A stretch of DNA of 7,621 nucleotides, from positions 1,243 to 8,863 of the forward strand of contig PMLI01000059.1 of assembly GCA_003158835.1 (NCBI GenBank), in the 5' to 3' direction. The notes under the pieces were generated by a model. The model did no database searches. It was not told the DNA's origin and saw only the letters and a program-made list of their open reading frames with translations. The position numbers and the translations under genes are program-made. Positions 5,828 through 7,621 of this stretch are shown in pieces (position 1 is the first letter of the stretch; every line of letters starts with the position of its first letter). The stretch is from Acidimicrobiaceae bacterium. Its GTDB lineage: Bacteria; Actinomycetota; Acidimicrobiia; Acidimicrobiales; Palsa-688.

Positions 5828-7621
5828 GTGCCCGGCCGGTTGGCCATCGTCAGGGCCGGCTCGGAGGGCACCCTGGAAGGGGAGCTCGCTTCGTGGTTGG
5901 CCGGCCAGGTTGTTGCCCCCGGGGCGGGGGAGCAGGCCGTGGCGGTGATTGCGGGAGGCGACGAAGGCGTCGTCCCCGAGGACGCCCTCGTCGAGCTCCT
6001 GTCCGGCCCGCTCGGGATCGGTGCCGTCGTCCCCCTGCTTTACGGCCGCCGTGGCCAGGTGGTCGAAGCGGGTAGCTTCCTCGGGCCCGCCGGGGCCGTA
6101 GCGCCCTTCGGCAGCGGTATGGCGGTGGGGGCACGGGAGCTCGCCTTTCGTCGGAACGTACCCGGCAGCGCGTCGACCGTCGTCGCCGTGTCGGCTCGTG
6201 CCCTGGGGGGCTTCCCCGCCGACCGTAAAGAGGCCGACCCGGCCTTCACCGTGCGCGAGGTCCTCGACTACGTCCGCCGCCAGGGCCTGCGCATTGTGTA
6301 CGAACCCACGTGGCGGGCTCCCGGCCCGGCTTTGTTTTCGCCCGGCTGGGCGCCGGCGGGGCCGCGCCGGTGGGCTGAACGCGACGAGGCCGCGCCGGTG
6401 CGGGTGTTGGTGGTGACGGGGACCATCCCGGGCACTCTGGTCGGGATGGAGGGCCTGGCCGGCCTGGTCGAGGCGCTGGCCCGCTGTCCGTCCACCCGGG
6501 TGACGCTGGCGTGTGCGGACGGGTTCGGGGCTGAGCGCTACGCCGGTTACTACCAACGCCAGGGAGTAGAAGTTGCGGCCGGCCCGCAAGACTGGATGGC
6601 GTGGTGCGGGGAACGGCGCTACCACTACTCGCACGTCCTGGTGAGCGACGAGGGGCTGACCACCCGGCTGTGGCCTCTGGTGCGCTCGACCCAGCCCCAG
6701 GCCCTGGCCACGCTGTATTCCGAGCGGCTTCCCCTCCGGCGCAGCCAGGCCCTGGGCGATGCCAGCTGGCATGTGGAGGGGACCGAGACCATCAACGAGG
6801 TCTTCCAAGCCCGGCTGCTACGCCAGCTGGAAGGCATCGAGCGGGCCTGGTGCGCCGGCACCGCCGACGCCAATTTGCTGGCCGGCCTGCGGCCCGGGCT
6901 GGCCGTGACCCACCTGGGGCCCCCTTTGGCGCCAGCGGGGCCGAGCAAGGGGTTCGCCGACCGGCAGGGCGTGGTCCTGGTGGCCACCGACAGCTTCGAC
7001 GCCGCCGGCGACCCCGAAGCGCCGGCCCGGACGGCCCTGGAAGAACTCGTGCCCGCTTGGCGTCGGCGTGACATGGGCCTGCGGGTCAGAGTTGTAAGCG
7101 ACTGGCCCACCCCCGGCCTGGTCCACCTGGCGGCCGGGGTGGGCGCCGAAATAGTGCCTTCCGGGGGCGACCTGGTGGCGGCCCTGAGCACGGCCCGCCT
7201 GGTGGTGGCGCCCGTCAGCCACGGCACCAGCGCGTCCTCGTGGGTGCCGGCCGCGCTGGCGGCCGGGACACCGTGGCTGTGCACCCCCAAAGCGGTCGCA
7301 GGGACCTATCTTGAGGGCCTGGAGGACCGGGCCGTGGTCGCCGACGTCGCCACTATGGGCCATCGCGGCTGGGCTCTGCTGACCGACGAGACGGCTTGGG
7401 ACGACCTGGCCGGTGACCTCGGGCCCCGCCTGGCCCGCCTGAGCGCGGAGCGGGAGGCAGCGTTGGCCGCTGCCCTGGTGAGCGTCGGCATCGACCCGCC
7501 TCAGGGCGCGTTATGGCCGGCCGAGCGCGGGCTCGTCCGCCCGGCCACGCCTGCGGTCCGGGTGCCCCTGCGCCCGAGAACGGTGGCCGACCCGCCCGCC
7601 ATTTTCGTCCCCGACAGCCTG
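5828..7621 (+). CDS. Two-module GT2-like/GT4-like glycosyltransferase, C-terminus beyond window
   Basis: The frame is open for 598 codons from GTG 5828 to the window end. GTG 5828 is the first good start after an in-frame stop at 5798-5800 and follows the previous stop by two bases. Residues 38-160 resemble the second half of a GT2 GT-A domain: VAVIAGGDEGVVPEDALVEL (38-57) aligns with the usual NND site, IGAVVPLLYGRRGQVVEAG (64-82) with the GAVGPKLLYPDG...AG block, and VSARALGGFP (121-130) with the acceptor-side segment. Only about 42 residues precede the GGD, so the nucleotide-binding half is missing or much reduced. Residues about 191-500 form a GT4-like GT-B module: VRVLVVTGT (191-199), then VVLVATDSF (382-390), RVRVVSDWP (419-427), LVVAPVSHGTSAS (458-470) and a GTP segment (480-482). 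The acidic donor-site residue expected near 475 is Ala. A TTA Leu codon occurs at 7511. After 565 a Pro/Arg-rich linker suggests another domain follows. A role in surface glycan assembly is inferred. Confidence 0.72.
   Translation, partial: MPGRLAIVRAGSEGTLEGELASWLAGQVVAPGAGEQAVAVIAGGDEGVVPEDALVELLSGPLGIGAVVPLLYGRRGQVVEAGSFLGPAGAVAPFGSGMAVGARELAFRRNVPGSASTVVAVSARALGGFPADRKEADPAFTVREVLDYVRRQGLRIVYEPTWRAPGPALFSPGWAPAGPRRWAERDEAAPVRVLVVTGTIPGTLVGMEGLAGLVEALARCPSTRVTLACADGFGAERYAGYYQRQGVEVAAGPQDWMAWCGERRYHYSHVLVSDEGLTTRLWPLVRSTQPQALATLYSERLPLRRSQALGDASWHVEGTETINEVFQARLLRQLEGIERAWCAGTADANLLAGLRPGLAVTHLGPPLAPAGPSKGFADRQGVVLVATDSFDAAGDPEAPARTALEELVPAWRRRDMGLRVRVVSDWPTPGLVHLAAGVGAEIVPSGGDLVAALSTARLVVAPVSHGTSASSWVPAALAAGTPWLCTPKAVAGTYLEGLEDRAVVADVATMGHRGWALLTDETAWDDLAGDLGPRLARLSAEREAALAAALVSVGIDPPQGALWPAERGLVRPATPAVRVPLRPRTVADPPAIFVPDSL

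Noticed and set aside
5087..6808. Long minus-strand open frame of 573 codons
   Set aside because: It spans two plus-strand genes and their junction, has no recognisable motif, and its composition is that of a GC-rich antisense shadow.
6601..7071. Plus-strand open frame of 156 codons
   Set aside because: It lies inside the GT2/GT4-like gene in a different frame; the frame from GTG 5828 gives the coherent GT-B sequence.

Overview
This is a 7.6 kb piece of very GC-rich DNA with strong G/C at third codon positions, frequent GTG/CTG codons, and start sites that often lack a clear Shine-Dalgarno but have a TANNNT box just upstream. That points to a high-GC actinobacterium. An Acidimicrobiia-like lineage is possible, but the sequence alone does not settle it. 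No rRNA, tRNA, CRISPR array, transposase or phage gene is visible.

Almost all of the window is coding and looks like part of a cell-surface polysaccharide (glycan) locus. From left to right: the N-terminus of a sulfotransferase on the minus strand (runs off the left edge); a divergently transcribed cytoplasmic GT2-like glycosyltransferase (223-1074, plus); a convergent gap of about 70 bases with hairpins; a two-gene minus-strand operon of large polytopic membrane proteins that look like GT-C-type glycosyltransferases (4312 down to 2552, then 2546 down to 1143, five bases apart); a second divergent promoter region; and a plus-strand operon of a polysaccharide-pyruvyl-transferase-like protein with a C-terminal coiled coil (4389-5825), then a GT2-like/GT4-like two-module protein (from GTG 5828, still open at the right edge). 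The last gene is easy to miss because it starts with GTG and has no stop in the window.

Functionally the set fits a pathway that assembles a glycan from nucleotide sugars in the cytoplasm (GT2, GT4), adds lipid-linked sugars on the outer face of the membrane (GT-C pair), and decorates the product (sulfotransferase, pyruvyl-transferase-like). The polymer and the exact sugars cannot be read from the sequence. The most unusual point is that the two plus-strand proteins on the right keep recognisable folds but seem to lack hallmark residues of their families: the His of the pyruvyl-transferase signature, the acidic residue of the GT4 donor site, and the N-terminal half of the GT-A domain. They may be scaffold-like or divergent enzymes.
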